Assembly (NCBI GenBank): GCA_949358305.1
Contig: OX442314.1
Location: 48,058,581-48,122,580, forward strand
Direction of reading: 5' to 3'
Length of the DNA stretch: 64,000 bases
From: Strigamia acuminata
Lineage: Eukaryota; Arthropoda; Chilopoda; Geophilomorpha; Linotaeniidae
A program made the position numbers and the translations under genes. The notes beneath the pieces were generated by a model that did no database searches, was not told the origin of the DNA, and saw only the letters and a program-made list of their open reading frames with translations. Shown here piece after piece: positions 30,785 to 43,664 of this stretch; position 1 is the first letter of the stretch; every line of letters starts with the position of its first letter.

Positions 30785-31643
30785 CATCAATTGTCTTTTT
30801 ATTTTTTTATCTTTGTTTTCATTCTACATCCAGGGTCAGAGTTAATTTTTTTCCCTCACCCCTCGACCAATCAACACAGTTGTTCAGGTCGAAAAGTAGG
30901 ATCCAGGGAAAAATTTTAAAAGAAATCCAAAATCCGCCACCAAAATCACCAATCCACAATATACTGTATAATAAAAAACAACCAAGACCCAAAACCCCGT
31001 ACACAAAACACTGAATCCAAAACTTAATATACAAAGTGCAAAATACCAAAACACGAAATGGATATTCAACATAAAGCAAGGTACAGAGTTACACAACCTA
31101 AACAATTTGCACACAATTATGATATTCAACTCCAAATATTTGAGCCTTCAACTCAGGATGTTGGACTGTTGTAGAAAACATTTAACCTATAAACAACTTG
31201 TATGGAAAAATAAACAGTCAATGTACACTTTTATTCAACAACTAGTTTGAGTGTAGACTACCATCAAACACTATCATGCATTCTACGAATGTGATTGATG
31301 TTATTTTGACAACAGTTTTATGTGAAGCACTTCCACCACCAAAAGATTTTATTATCCATTAAGCAAGGTTAGTTTTTAAACTTCTCTTATTTAAAAAAAA
31401 TAATGTAAATAATAATATTTTATCATTAAAAGACTTTCAGCAAAACAAATCAGCAATCAAAATGTTTAAAATTTGGAAATTTGTGGAAGTGTGGTATTTT
31501 ATTAATTTTCATTTTCATTGCAGTATGTGTTGTTTATAAATTATAATACCTACAAATATACTAATGGTACTGTTTTTTTTCTTTTGTTATGATTATTATT
31601 TTTATTAATAAATGCATTTTAATAGTCTTCCAAAATTATCATA

Positions 31644-32274
31644 TGTGACCAGCTGTTCACTCAGCCTGTGTCACTTCACTGCGACACACGGCGCTTCCAA
31701 GCTCTCGCGCACCTCGTGTTTCTCGTGCGCGACCTGGCGCGGTCCCCCGCACCAGGTGGAGCTGTCGGTCGTTGGCTCCGGCCAATTGGGAACCGGAAGT
31801 GCCCTTTCCGGAAGTGGTGGGCCCCGCAGTAGCCCGACAGTTGATTCTTGACCAGCATGGCGAACGGTCGCTTTCCGACCTTCTTCGCAATGCCGATCAT
31901 AGTTGAGACCCGAAGGACCGACGCAGCAATGCTGTCGCCGGTCGGGACCTGAGCGTCCAACACGCCGTGTTCGCCGCACGTTTCTAAAGAACGTTGCGAC
32001 GACGCGGCACAAACTGCGATAACCGATCTCACGTGTCATGGCGATCTACCGATTGCCGTGCCACGTGGTCGAATCAGGAATAGCGGCAAAACCGCTATTA
32101 CATTTGGGAAATACACCTTGAGACACCATATCATACCCCTAGACAACAATAAAGTAATAACCAAAACCTAAACTTGTGTCTTTCGTGTATTTCGTGGATT
32201 TAATCATCGTGTGTGTTGCGTCCAGCGCCTCGTGGTCCTCCCCAGACCACGTGGCGTCCGTCCGAACACTCACA
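31644..32274. mobile_element. Solo LTR, copy 2
   Basis: Same TGTGA...TCACA ends and CATA duplications as 949-1579, with no difference noticed. The insertion therefore predates the 30.7-kb duplication. Confidence 0.75.
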
Positions 32275-35200
32275 CATATTCCATCATTTAATGTTTCATC
32301 GACTAATGTTTCATCGACTAGAAGTATCACCAATTCCACAAAACGAAAAATTTCAATAAACTCTGAACAATGAGGAGCACGACTTGCAGGTGCTTGTTAG
32401 ACATTACCATTTCACGACTTGCAGGTGCTTGTTAGACATTACCATTTCACTGTTTCACTATTTCACTATTTCCGAGCATTCATACCTCTCGACTGACACC
32501 ATCCACCACGACCGTGGAGTCCAAGTGAAAAGCCACTCCCTATTCTTGCGTGGATTTATTAGGTAAACATCAGAATAATTTGTATTTTAAGAATGTAATC
32601 ACAATTACGGCTACTTCGAGATTCGTGACAAGGTAAGTTTCATTGATTAATCCTCCCCACCCCAACCAAGAATCAATTTTGATTCTGGAAAGTGTTTTTT
32701 TTATTTTTTTTTTAATTAAAAAAAATGTTTTTCTTTCTAATTTTTTTTGTATTTTGCTTTTTTATCATTTAAAACTTTTAAAAACAAGCAGGGATTTGTA
32801 ATGCAGGGAAGCATTACATATTAGACTTCTAAACCCTGTCTCTCTGTCCCTAAATAAAACACCAAAATAAAAGAAAATAAAGTAAATAAATACAAAATAA
32901 AATTTTTGGCCAAAATAAAGCAACAACAAACATTATTAAGAATGTTGTAAACAACACATGGCAACCATTGGCTGATTCGGGGGCCAAAAAATTTTCCAGT
33001 TAAAGTCCACAGAAGTTCTGTGGAAATTAGGACATTTCGGCTGCATTTGAGTACTCAAACGCGGCCGAAATGTCCTGAAGTTTGCGTCCAAAATAACTTC
33101 GAAGCAATTTCACACACTCGGCCGCAGAAATTAGGACATTTCGGCCGCGTTTGAGTACTCGAATGCAACCGAGTGTCTAAATTCTGGAGGACTGAAAATC
33201 AAGAAAACTTAATTAGATGTTCGTTAGAATTCGCGTACACGAACGTACGGGTGACACAACACATACGTCTAATTTGGTGTAAATTTCCCCTTCGGTCGCC
33301 GATCGTAATGCTACTTTTTTTCGACCAAATAAAAAAAAAATATATACAGGCTGGTGCAGATTTCGATTTGGAATCGAATGAGCATAGTTTCAAAATTTAT
33401 AAACCTAGTTTTGATATAGAAAATAGTATTTTACATATCGCGACGAAGATTTCATGGATCACGGGATCCGCCAGGTGCCGCTAGTACAATATTACAACTT
33501 CCGGTGCAGGACGGAAGTAGTATTATTAGACGGCTAAAAGTGCATTAAAACCGGTTTATTAATTCAACCGGAGGTCCGAGAAATCTGAAAATACCTTACA
33601 ATACTAATATAAGTATGCTGAATTTAATGCCGTTGTCCGTTTGGCTCTAGCTGCTATAGTTTTTGCGGAATCGTTGACGACGGACGGACGGACGGACGGA
33701 CAGACAGACAGAACCGTTTCATGAGACTTTCTAAACATCAGGTTTAGAAGTCTAAAAGTATGAAGACTAATAATTTAAATTTTTTTTTTTGCTAATAACT
33801 TTGATTATGGGCTAAAAACACAATTTTTAGGTCGAAAGTGTCATTTTCTGGTCCAAACTATTATTTATTTTAACTAAAACCATCTATTTTTTTCTAAAAC
33901 AACCGATATTTTAACTAAAACCATCGATTTTTCGTTACGTCCCTAGGATGAACTGGTGCATGGCCGCCGATACCGTACCGTTCGTGTGTCGCTTAACCTG
34001 TATGACAAATATAATATTTTGTTACTATTAACTCTAATGTAATCACTACATCCAAAAATACCAAAATAACTGAAATTAAATGTCAAATAACCGAATGCAT
34101 TTGGACACTTACATGCGTCCATGTGCTGTGGCGGCCATCTTTTTTGGGGTAAAAAATGACCCGGGTTGGGTGAGGAGGGATTTTTTTTAGGTTGGGGCTG
34201 CTAAGGTTAACGGTAAAAACATGTTTTTTTTCCTCAAAACTTTTTGCTACAAATATAGATAGGTTTCGTTTTTACAAGTGCATTTTCAAGTTAGTAGCGT
34301 TTGGCGTGTATATTTTTCTGTGGGGAATTTTACGAAATGAAATTCTTCTTGAGTGTGATCGAAGTCGTACTTCGCACTCATCTAAAAAAAAAAAAATTCT
34401 GGTTGAAACTCAGACTTTTTATTTTTATTAAAAAAATATACTTGTATACAAGTATCTTGAAACATTAATAATCAAGCATCTGTTTGAAGAATCTGCTGTT
34501 TTTATTTTTCTCAATACTTCAATGATTTTGTTATTAATTTCAATCAAACTTTGAAAAAAAAATATTTAATTTTACTTTCTCGGTATCAGTTGTTTTTAAA
34601 TAATTGAGCAAAATTCATAGGAAGATTAGTCATTAGTACTAAGGGGGTTTGTTTAGCACCACAGGAAGTGGATTTTGATAGCACTAAAACGTGGCATCCG
34701 GTGGTATAAATTGTCTCAGTCATGACCACTTACTGGGTGCTATAGATTTTTCCCACCAAAACCAGTGTGCTATAAATTTCTCTGCTATAAATTCATCGCT
34801 GAATTTCTACTATTAATCCATCGCTGAATTGAAAGCAATTTTATCTATTTTTAAATCTATCAATTTATCAATTTTATCTATCTGATGTGTAAAGTTTTTG
34901 AACGGAAGTGTCTTTGAATGTAAATGGTTGAAATGGAAGTGTGGGAGTGGTTAAAAAAAGAGAAATGTTAATGTTTTTATTTCATTTCTGTATTTTGAAG
35001 AGTAAAGAACGTTTTTTGATGAATATGGAATGACAAAATTTAATTTCTCAAGTTTGATGGATGTTGCAGTCAGAAAATGAGGCTTTTTCACTTGAATTAA
35101 AAACACACTTGAAACCACATTTTTTTTACTATTTTGTTTACATAAATTAAAAAGCAAGTTTTCTTGTCATTTACTTCCTGGTTTTGCCTGATATTTCCCT

Positions 35201-35817
35201 TTTTTTTAACTCTTCCGTTACTTGTCTCAAAGGTTAAAAGGAAGCAGTTCTGTGAAAAAACTAAAAGTAAGTTTCCTCTCACTTACAATAACATGCAAAT
35301 ACGTTGCTTAAACTTTTTTATTTGTTGACAAACATTTTTCTTTTGAAATAGTTTTTTGGAAATTTGGATACTTTCCAGTCTTTTAAAATGTGTTAAAATG
35401 TCTGAAACTTTCATCAACTAACTTTATATTTAAAATGCATGAAATAAAATAAAATTTGCTTTTTTTTCCAATGTTTTTCTAACACTTGGTGAACTTTTTT
35501 TCTCTCACTTCCGTCTTTACGGTTAAAAGTTCCTGAAATGTCAAAAACATTTCCAAGAACTGCTGTGACATTTCAAAATGTGAAATGTCAACTAATTTTC
35601 TGTTTATGGAAATTTTTGCTATAAAAAGACACTGCATTTCCGTTGTCTTCACTCCCGTTTCCTCGTTGTGAAAAAACAGACACCCGAAAGGCTTCTTTGA
35701 ATTGTAAGTAACACTGTCTGTTTGCAAATGGCTTTATTTTTCTTTTAATTTACCAACTATTTTACTGTTTGTACATCTGTTTTACTGAAGTATTTCCTTT
35801 TTAATTTAAGCTAAAAC

Positions 35818-36198
35818 ATGACTTCTAATTCCCAGCCTCATTCTTACATCATAAACGATGATTTGTACGCAACAGTAAACGAGTACAAAGGTAGAATTTT
35901 GATGCACGTTTGCCATTATCAAAGCTCACCTTTCAACCAAGCGTTAATCTCCACTGTTTCCGGACTTGCATATAACGAGGACTGTTGGGATTCGTTTGTG
36001 AAGGCCTGGCCCGTGATCGTTCCTAAATTTAACGTTTGCTGTCGCGCTGTTGGATCTGACGAACAAATAGTTCGTTTTGGCATAATAGTTTTGGCGAGAA
36101 CTATTTCGCAAAAAATTTCAACAGTGACTATCTCCAACCGTCACCTTGCGTTTTGCACGAGAGGTTGGCTGAAACAATTTGTGTATTTATTATTTTAG
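35818..36198 (+). CDS. PC4-like protein, copy 2
   Basis: Identical to 5123-5503 except for the codon at 36055-36057, which gives Ser80 in place of Phe80. Promoter and intron are retained (TATA at 35620-35627). Confidence 0.5.
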   Translation: MTSNSQPHSYIINDDLYATVNEYKGRILMHVCHYQSSPFNQALISTVSGLAYNEDCWDSFVKAWPVIVPKFNVCCRAVGSDEQIVRFGIIVLARTISQKISTVTISNRHLAFCTRGWLKQFVYLLF

Positions 36199-38188
36199 AG
36201 TTGTAAAAAAATTTTAATCAATAATATATTTCAGTTTGATGAACTATCAAGACTTTGGAACCACCTTTGCTTACTACTCTCATTTCAAACAAAACCAAAG
36301 GGGAAATGAACATCATCCGCAAACCAAACACAGTTATTCTGTGCCACATTTTTTCCTTCTGACAACTATTGTGATTTGTTTTTCGCTCCATTAATTTCTC
36401 CTTTATTCACCCATCCCAGTCCACACCCTAGTAGCCATGTCAACAGACTGGATGCTGACCCTTAATTCTCTCGAATGCAACCTGCTGGGGTCAGGAACCA
36501 GATGAAAACTGATCAATCAGGTACTTATATGGACCATCAACTTATATAGACTGTCTAATCACCGCTGGTTTGAAAACAGTAAACTATAGCCAACTACAAA
36601 AGGCCTTCATGAGGTCCGGTGGTGAAGTTATCACCTTACAGTTTCTGCCTGGCCGACAACAAAACCGATCTGAGAGGGAGTGTTAAACGTGGAGACAGGC
36701 CCCTACGTAACAACTTAGAGCTACTCAGCCACACCCAGAGAGGGAAGATCACAGCAGTAGCTAGACGACTCCAAATGAAGACCACATCAGGGAGTTACCC
36801 AGGGAGGAGACGACAGCATTCCAATCCATATCGAGAGAGAAACACACCTTAGCTGACTAGACATCGTACCCTTATAACAACTATTTGTTATCCAGTGTTT
36901 TACATTTCTTGAATTATTGTTTTTTTCTAAATCGGCAGTTGGTTTTCTTTCGGGATTTTGGGGGATATTCCTTGATGTTGGGTAAATTGAACTGGCTGTA
37001 GACAAGCCTGACAATTGTTGTTATAATTGTACATTTTAGGGTTTTTTTTGGAGAATTTATTAAAGATGTCTTTAGGGTACTACCATGCCATGCCTCATGT
37101 CTGTCTCACACACACACCTCCTGTGCTCTGAGGGAGACTAATTATTCATATAAAATTCGAATGAAACATTCAGCGCCAGCGCGGGCACGACAATTTGTCT
37201 GCCCAGGCAAAAATGGCGTCTGGAACATCATCACGAGAGCAAGGCCGCATTCAATGTTTTTAATTTTTGATTCAGGACAAGGTCGACAAAATTCCTCCAT
37301 TCTAAAGTCACACCAGAAAATTAAACCTCTTCAAAAACATCTACAACAAAATTCAGGCTTTCTTTGTGGTTGGTTCATAACTGTTTTCTCTTCTTTTCAG
37401 AGCCCCAACGATCGCTAGAGAACGTTTTCCCGCGACCGCAGCAGTGATCATTCCATCACCGATTGGCCGTAAATCAGATAGGTGTTTTTCTGAAAATTAG
37501 TTTGGTTGAAATTTCATATTAAAAACCCGTCTTCTTTATTTTCTAGTACCAACCAAAATCCAACATGACTGACAACAAGCAGTGGAGCACGCAGCATTCC
37601 AGAGTCATCTTTTTTCCCTCTTTTCACTTCTGTGCGGCATCATCAGATATGTTTTATTAATTTGTTTTAACGCTTTGAATTAATTTAAAAAGCCATCCCC
37701 TTAATTTTGCAGAATTGTTTCAACTCTCCGGTGATCAACAGCCAATCCCGTCGGCCATTCAGGGCTCAAACCCCACGAATCATCTAAAGATTTTTCAAAA
37801 TTTGCTGGTAAGTTATATTTTTTCCTTTTTGTTTTATTTTTAAACCCATTTCAACCTGTTGACCTGCTACACATTCCTAACTAATTGTTCTTCTCCTCCG
37901 GCTCACCCCTCACCCCTCTGCCCATCCCTCTTCTCCTCTTGTTTCTTGTCTCCCACCACAATTTATTGCCTGTTGTGTTACCCCTCGCCCCCTGGATTTG
38001 GCAATGTAAGCAGTTTGTATTTCTGCCCATTGTCTTTTCATCTCCCATTTCACCTTGTTTTTTCCTGTTTAATTTCTTGCTACCCATACTCCAGTTCTTA
38101 TTTATAGTGGGGGTCCAAAATTCATTTCCCATGTTGCTATATATGCTGTATTAATTTTTGTCTTTTCATTTTCAGTTCACACCCAGCC

Positions 38189-39444
38189 ATGGCGATGTCG
38201 GCTCTGAATCCCGCATTCGAGGAGATGGAGCTTTAAGAACTTGGAACAGCAAAAACCGCAACCACCATAAAAACGGCCGCGCCACGTTGGACGCTAGAAC
38301 GCCAACGGTTTGATAGAATCGTCCGCTCCAAAACCGACGTGGGGCCGCGCTTCTCAGGGCCGGTAACGCCCCGAGCGATTTTCAAGGCGACCACGAGCGG
38401 GGTGACGGTCTATCCGTCAACACGGCCCGTCTCACCCCTTGTGACATCAGAGCAGCGCCGGCGTAAGCTCGACTCGCCGCCGCCTCCGGCCGAGTCCCCT
38501 GCGGCCCCAGCTCCAGCCGAAGTGTTAGTTAACCTGGAGTGCGGGGAGATCCTCCCGGATCCCGAGGGAGCGTCAGCTGAGGGAGCGTCAACCGAGGGAG
38601 CGTCAACCGAAGCCACACCCGCAAATCACCGGGGGCGGTTTTGCCCCACAACTGTAAGTACTGAATTCCAATTTTTTTCGTTTTACTTTCTTTGATTCTA
38701 TTTTATTTCCCTTCTTTTTTCTTTTTATTTTCTCTTTATTTTCTCTTCTTTTTAATTCGTTTTATTTTCCATCTTTCTTTTATTCCCTCTTTTCTTTCTT
38801 TTCTTTTATTTTATTCTCGCCTATTTTCGATTATTTTCTCCCACCTTCCTTTATTCTGTTTTAATTTCGTCTATTCTCTTTTATCTTTGTTTATTTTGTT
38901 TTAATCTCGTCTATTCTTTTCTATTTTTGTTTATTCTTGTTTTAATCTTGTTTATTCTCTTTTTATTTTACTTATCTGCGTTTATTCGGTTTTAATTTCG
39001 TTTATTCTCTTCTACTTTTTCCTCCCTCATTACGTTTTTATTTCCTTTTATTTTTTCCTCTTTCTTATTTTCGTTTATTTACTTTTTGTTCTTCTTTTAT
39101 TTTATCTTATTCTTTTTATTTTTCTTTTTCATTCTCAGATTGGTAAACTTGTCATCAAGTGGGCTGCTCAATTGGCCTGGCTGGCCGCCGGGGCCATCCT
39201 TGCGGTTTCACTATTGCGTCTGTACTCGTTTCTGTCCACTCCCGCGGCTCCCGTGGCGGGGGTGTCGACCGCGGGCTTCATTCCAGCTGGCCTGCCACCA
39301 GCAACCAGCTCCAGTCCGACCATCACTTCCTCGATCACAATTCCTCCGCCCTTTTTGGCCCCGCCTCTTGTCACCTCTGTGACCCCATCGACGACCTCAG
39401 CTCCCATGAGTACATGGGTTGAAATAAGTCGAAACACTTGTTAA
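38189..39444 (+). pseudogene. Membrane protein gene, copy 2, same in-frame TAA
   Basis: Same exon structure and the same stop at codon 16 (38234-38236). The clear coding difference is A to G at 39244 (Thr to Ala in the tail after the membrane span). The stop therefore predates the duplication. Confidence 0.6.
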
Positions 39445-39453
39445 AATGTGCAG

Positions 39454-40406
39454 GAGCTCGCATCGTGCGACTGCCATCTTTTAATTGGTAAGAAAACATG
39501 TGACAAATACACTGTTAAAGGCTAACTGCCTCTTAATCAATACAGAAGTTTTAAAGAGTACAAATTAATGTTTCCAGTACATTGATTTGTCCTGTACCGG
39601 ACGGACGCCCGATCTTTGAAGCATATAAAGCTGAGGCACAGCATCTCATTCTCGAGGAGGCCAAAATCAAGAACAGAGTGGCCAAAGCTAAACTCTTAGG
39701 ACAGCGTACAAGTCAATACGGCCCGAGGATCGATCTCCCGCCACCACCAACGGATTATGAGGAAAAAATTTATCCCGAAAAGATGATGGAGGCATTTTCA
39801 CTTTGGCCAACCTTCCTCCAGTGTATTCCAGAGAAAATACTGTATCAATCAAAAGTACCACCACACGTGGTGGTCCGAGCTCGAGAAATGATAGCTCTCG
39901 GTGCTTTGATCCCTGGAACTACCTCTTGGGTTCATGACACGGTCGTCGATCTCCATTTGGGAATGTTACAACAGCGCTACCCCTTGGCATACATATTCCC
40001 GACGGCAACGATTCATATGCTAATGAAAAGTGAGACAAGACCTGACACTTGGCGGTGGTACCGCGATCAAGTTGATCAACGACAGAAAGAACACAAGATC
40101 TGGTTCTTCCCGATACCGGCACCTGAGCATTGGATCATTTATGTGTTGGATAAAACTCGATCACCACCGGAAGTAGGATTCTATGATTCATCAGGGAAGC
40201 CGAATAATGCTCATGAACAGTGGTGGAGCAACATAAAGCTCAACTTGATTGCTACAGGTGTTCTAATTCCGACTTACGAACCGTGGAAACCACCACAAGC
40301 TGCCCAACTAGATGGAGATTCGTGCGTGATCCTCCACTTTGCGAGACGCTACATGGTGGATGAAGCTTGCGGAAGGAGCAGAGTTGCAAGCACGAATGCT
40401 TTATGA
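39454..40406 (+). CDS. Ulp1/C48-like cysteine peptidase, copy 2
   Basis: Exons 39454-39487 and 39578-40406. The predicted protein is identical to copy 1, with all four signature residues present. Zero substitutions over about 860 bp fits recent duplication but says little about selection. Confidence 0.78.
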
Positions 40407-43053
40407 GATACACCATGGATGTTTCAAGCCATTTGCAGAGATTTAGAACGTTTAGAGATTGAAGATGTATAATTGATATTATGAAGGAACTGATAATTGT
40501 ACTTTAATTGGTTGATGAATTTTTGAGTATTATCATTTGTAATAAAAGACTAAAAGGGAGCGAACATTCACTTACAATGTCCGATTTCTAAAGAGAATTG
40601 TCTTCATTCGAAATTTGAATTTTAGAGCCTAAAATTAAGCAAAAAATGAGTTGCTACGTGAACTAAGTTGCTAAATTTAGTCAATAGATGACGTTGCCGG
40701 ATGACGTTGTCATTGCCTCGTCCTCGGGCGATTGAATTAGATAAACGGGGGTAACAGGAGCTTTCCTGTTAAGTAAGACCACCCATATTTGACAGTTCTC
40801 TCTAGAGTTTCAACAAGGTATGAGCTATGATCCCTTAGCTCACAAGTCAGATAGGTCCTGATGCCAACCCGATTGTGGTATGGCTGAGGGAAACCATCCA
40901 TTAGATTTCATTATTACGGTACATCTTATCATAAGTGTCTATTGAATTTATTATTTGTATTTAGAGTTATTTGAATTATTGAGTTAAATATACATTCGAA
41001 TAGTTAACACTGTCCGGTTTGAATAAAGCCAAGTTAAGTTTAAATTTAAAATCAAAGATTCTTTCTTCCCTCTCATTCACACAGCTTATGTGGGTAGTCC
41101 CTTGAGGACCTAAACCCCATGTAATAATATGATTGGTAATCACGGTTTGGACATGTACTAACTGCGGAAGAGAGGGTTAATGATTTTCTTTTATTTCACT
41201 CTGGTTATACAGGTGGCCAAGCCATTTCCAGGGTCAACAGGATGCTGATTGAAGCGAATTGGCTATTCCTCGGGGTTTTAATTGGAAGTTGGATCAGGGG
41301 AGTTTAGTGATTCCATTGAGATCCAGCTGCTATTGGATGGAAGTAAGGGGGCAGTACTTGTTGGTACCAATAGTTTGGCTAACTCAACAGTGATCAAGAC
41401 GAGAAAACCATTCGGATTCCTCCTTATTAGCGATGCCCGTTTTAGCAATCTCATTTTATTGAAAATGAGATCACTTTTCCGCATTCGAGGACACGTTTTA
41501 GCAACGCTACGTTATAGCGATTGCTACATTTTAGGTTAGGTTAGGTTAGGTTAGATCACATAAAAAAATTCCATCCATAAACTCATAAACAGATATTTTG
41601 TTAATTTTATATTGTGTTGTTTTAGCAAGCAAGAATGCGGTTAGCGGTATAGGTTCTTTGCAGTGAAAATGCTTATTACTGCAAACACACGGCGAAATCA
41701 GACCTACCTTGACACAACTCTACAAGAATTTTTCCCAAATCCAAATAAAAACAAAAAAAATTCTAAAAAAAAAAAAAAATTATTTTTAAAAAAGATTTTT
41801 TTTTTGCTTTATTTCATAAATTAACTTTTACATTAATTTTAGACAGTCGATTGAACTCGTAATAAACATAAAATTTCAGGGTGTATTCAAAGCTATGTTA
41901 AACTATCACAAACACACAGTGGAGGAGTTAATTTCCAACTTTTTGAACATAGTAATAAATACTATGAATTCAATACCGTTCAGTGACCTGTTTTTGTTAG
42001 AAAAACAGGAAATATGTTATTATCCTGCGATTTTAAAATTAGATAAAATTGTAAACAAAAATAAATGTGTAACCGGATAGCAATTTAAAATCAGTACATG
42101 GAAATTTTATAATCAAGGCTCTTAAAAAAAGGTGTGCATTTCGCACTTTAACACATTTACATATAAAACCAGTAAAAAAGAAAAACACATGTGGGAAAAA
42201 TGTACAAATTGAGCCGGTAATAAAGGCAATAAAGAATTGTGTTCTTTCAGACTTTATAAAAATTTCATTGCAAAACAATAAGGTTTTATTAACATCTTGT
42301 CTTTTTTTACAGTACGTGAACTGAATGACCAATATCAGATGATGATTATGATCATGCAATTATAGAGGATATAGAGAAAAATGATTGAGTGCCGGTGCTA
42401 ATTAGAAGAAGAATACCACATTGGCATCACACATAAAGCAGAGCTGTCATGCAATCGAGGTTGGAATGGACTTTTGACCTGAAAGAGAACTACTGTGAGT
42501 TGTGGGAGGAAAAGTGAGGAGGCGGGCACCGATCCAACAAGCTAGACTGAGAACACGAAAAAAGACACTCCTGTTCAGGAAGAGCTTAGTGCTAGTTGTT
42601 TAATCCCTCACGAGTTGGTTATTTGCAAGCTGAACTAGGTCTCACGGTCGGTTGGAAGTAAACCGCAACTATCTGTATAAAGCCTGCAGGGAGTCTAGTA
42701 GCTGACCAACACACTGCAGTTTCCCAGTTGATAGCTGTTCCGTTTTGGAAAGAAGTGCCAAGCTTGGAGGCAGCCCAGCCACAAACAAAGGGAGAAAGCA
42801 GCAGTGGCCAGATAGCTCAAAACCACAACAAAGACTGCCCAGCAAGGGGCAGCTAACATTCCAACTAGCATCACAGGTATGCCTTGAACTGACTAGAAGA
42901 AATCTCCCCATCCATAATAGGTTGTAACGATTGTTTTATTAAGTGTATTTTGCTTTTTGATTATTCTGTTTCCTCATTTGGCGATTTGGTTTTCGAAAGG
43001 ATCTTTTTGGATTTCCATGGTGTTGGGTGGATTGAGTGCTTTAAGACTTACTT

Positions 43054-43664
43054 ATGGAAATTGAAGAATCTCTCTATCCACAAGTGAATACTCCCATCCC
43101 CTACTGGAAGTTGATGAAGGAAATCTAAGCAATGATCCTCCATGCTGGGTCTACGATCATTCCCCCACGATCAGTCAACAAATTGATCTTCAAACATTAC
43201 ATGATGCAGCAAGTCAGATTGATGAACCAGCGGCAGTTGCTGTTTTCCACTACCAACCAGATTTAAACCAAGCGGGAACAAGCAGCATCATCAATCCCCC
43301 ATCTTTGTAAAGTGCATCTCCTATGACATTAGTGCAGCAAATTGGAGGTGGACAGAAAGAACTTTCGTGTGAGTACTGTCATAATATTTATTCATGTAAT
43401 TCCACTTTAAAAAGGCATATTCTTCATTCTCATACTCTTTCAAAAAGCACATTCATGTGACCAATTTGATCAAATGTTTTCAAGCGCAAAAATTACATGC
43501 TGTGACATGTTAAAAAAATTCACAATTGCAGCAAAGACACATTTCCTTGCAATGTTTGCAATAAGACTTTCTCTTTAAAAAATAATTTCCTCAAACACAT
43601 GCAAGTTCCACATCCACAACCACTACCCTGCGATGATCCATGTGTGGAGGCATTAGAGGGATAA
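43054..43664 (+). pseudogene. Decayed C2H2 zinc-finger gene, copy 2
   Basis: Same lesions as 12359-12969: frameshift, TAA, and damaged second finger. Confidence 0.72.

Larger units (their letters stand above)
30099..31097. repeat. Boundary repeat A spanning the copy 1/copy 2 junction
   Basis: This stretch aligns to 60899-61795 but with several percent divergence. It also has indels of about 16, 22, 20 and 150 bp, unlike the near identity of the rest of the unit. It is probably an older repeat that already flanked the 30-kb segment and served as substrate for unequal exchange. Its left limit cannot be set, because DNA before 30099 is identical in both copies. Confidence 0.7.
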
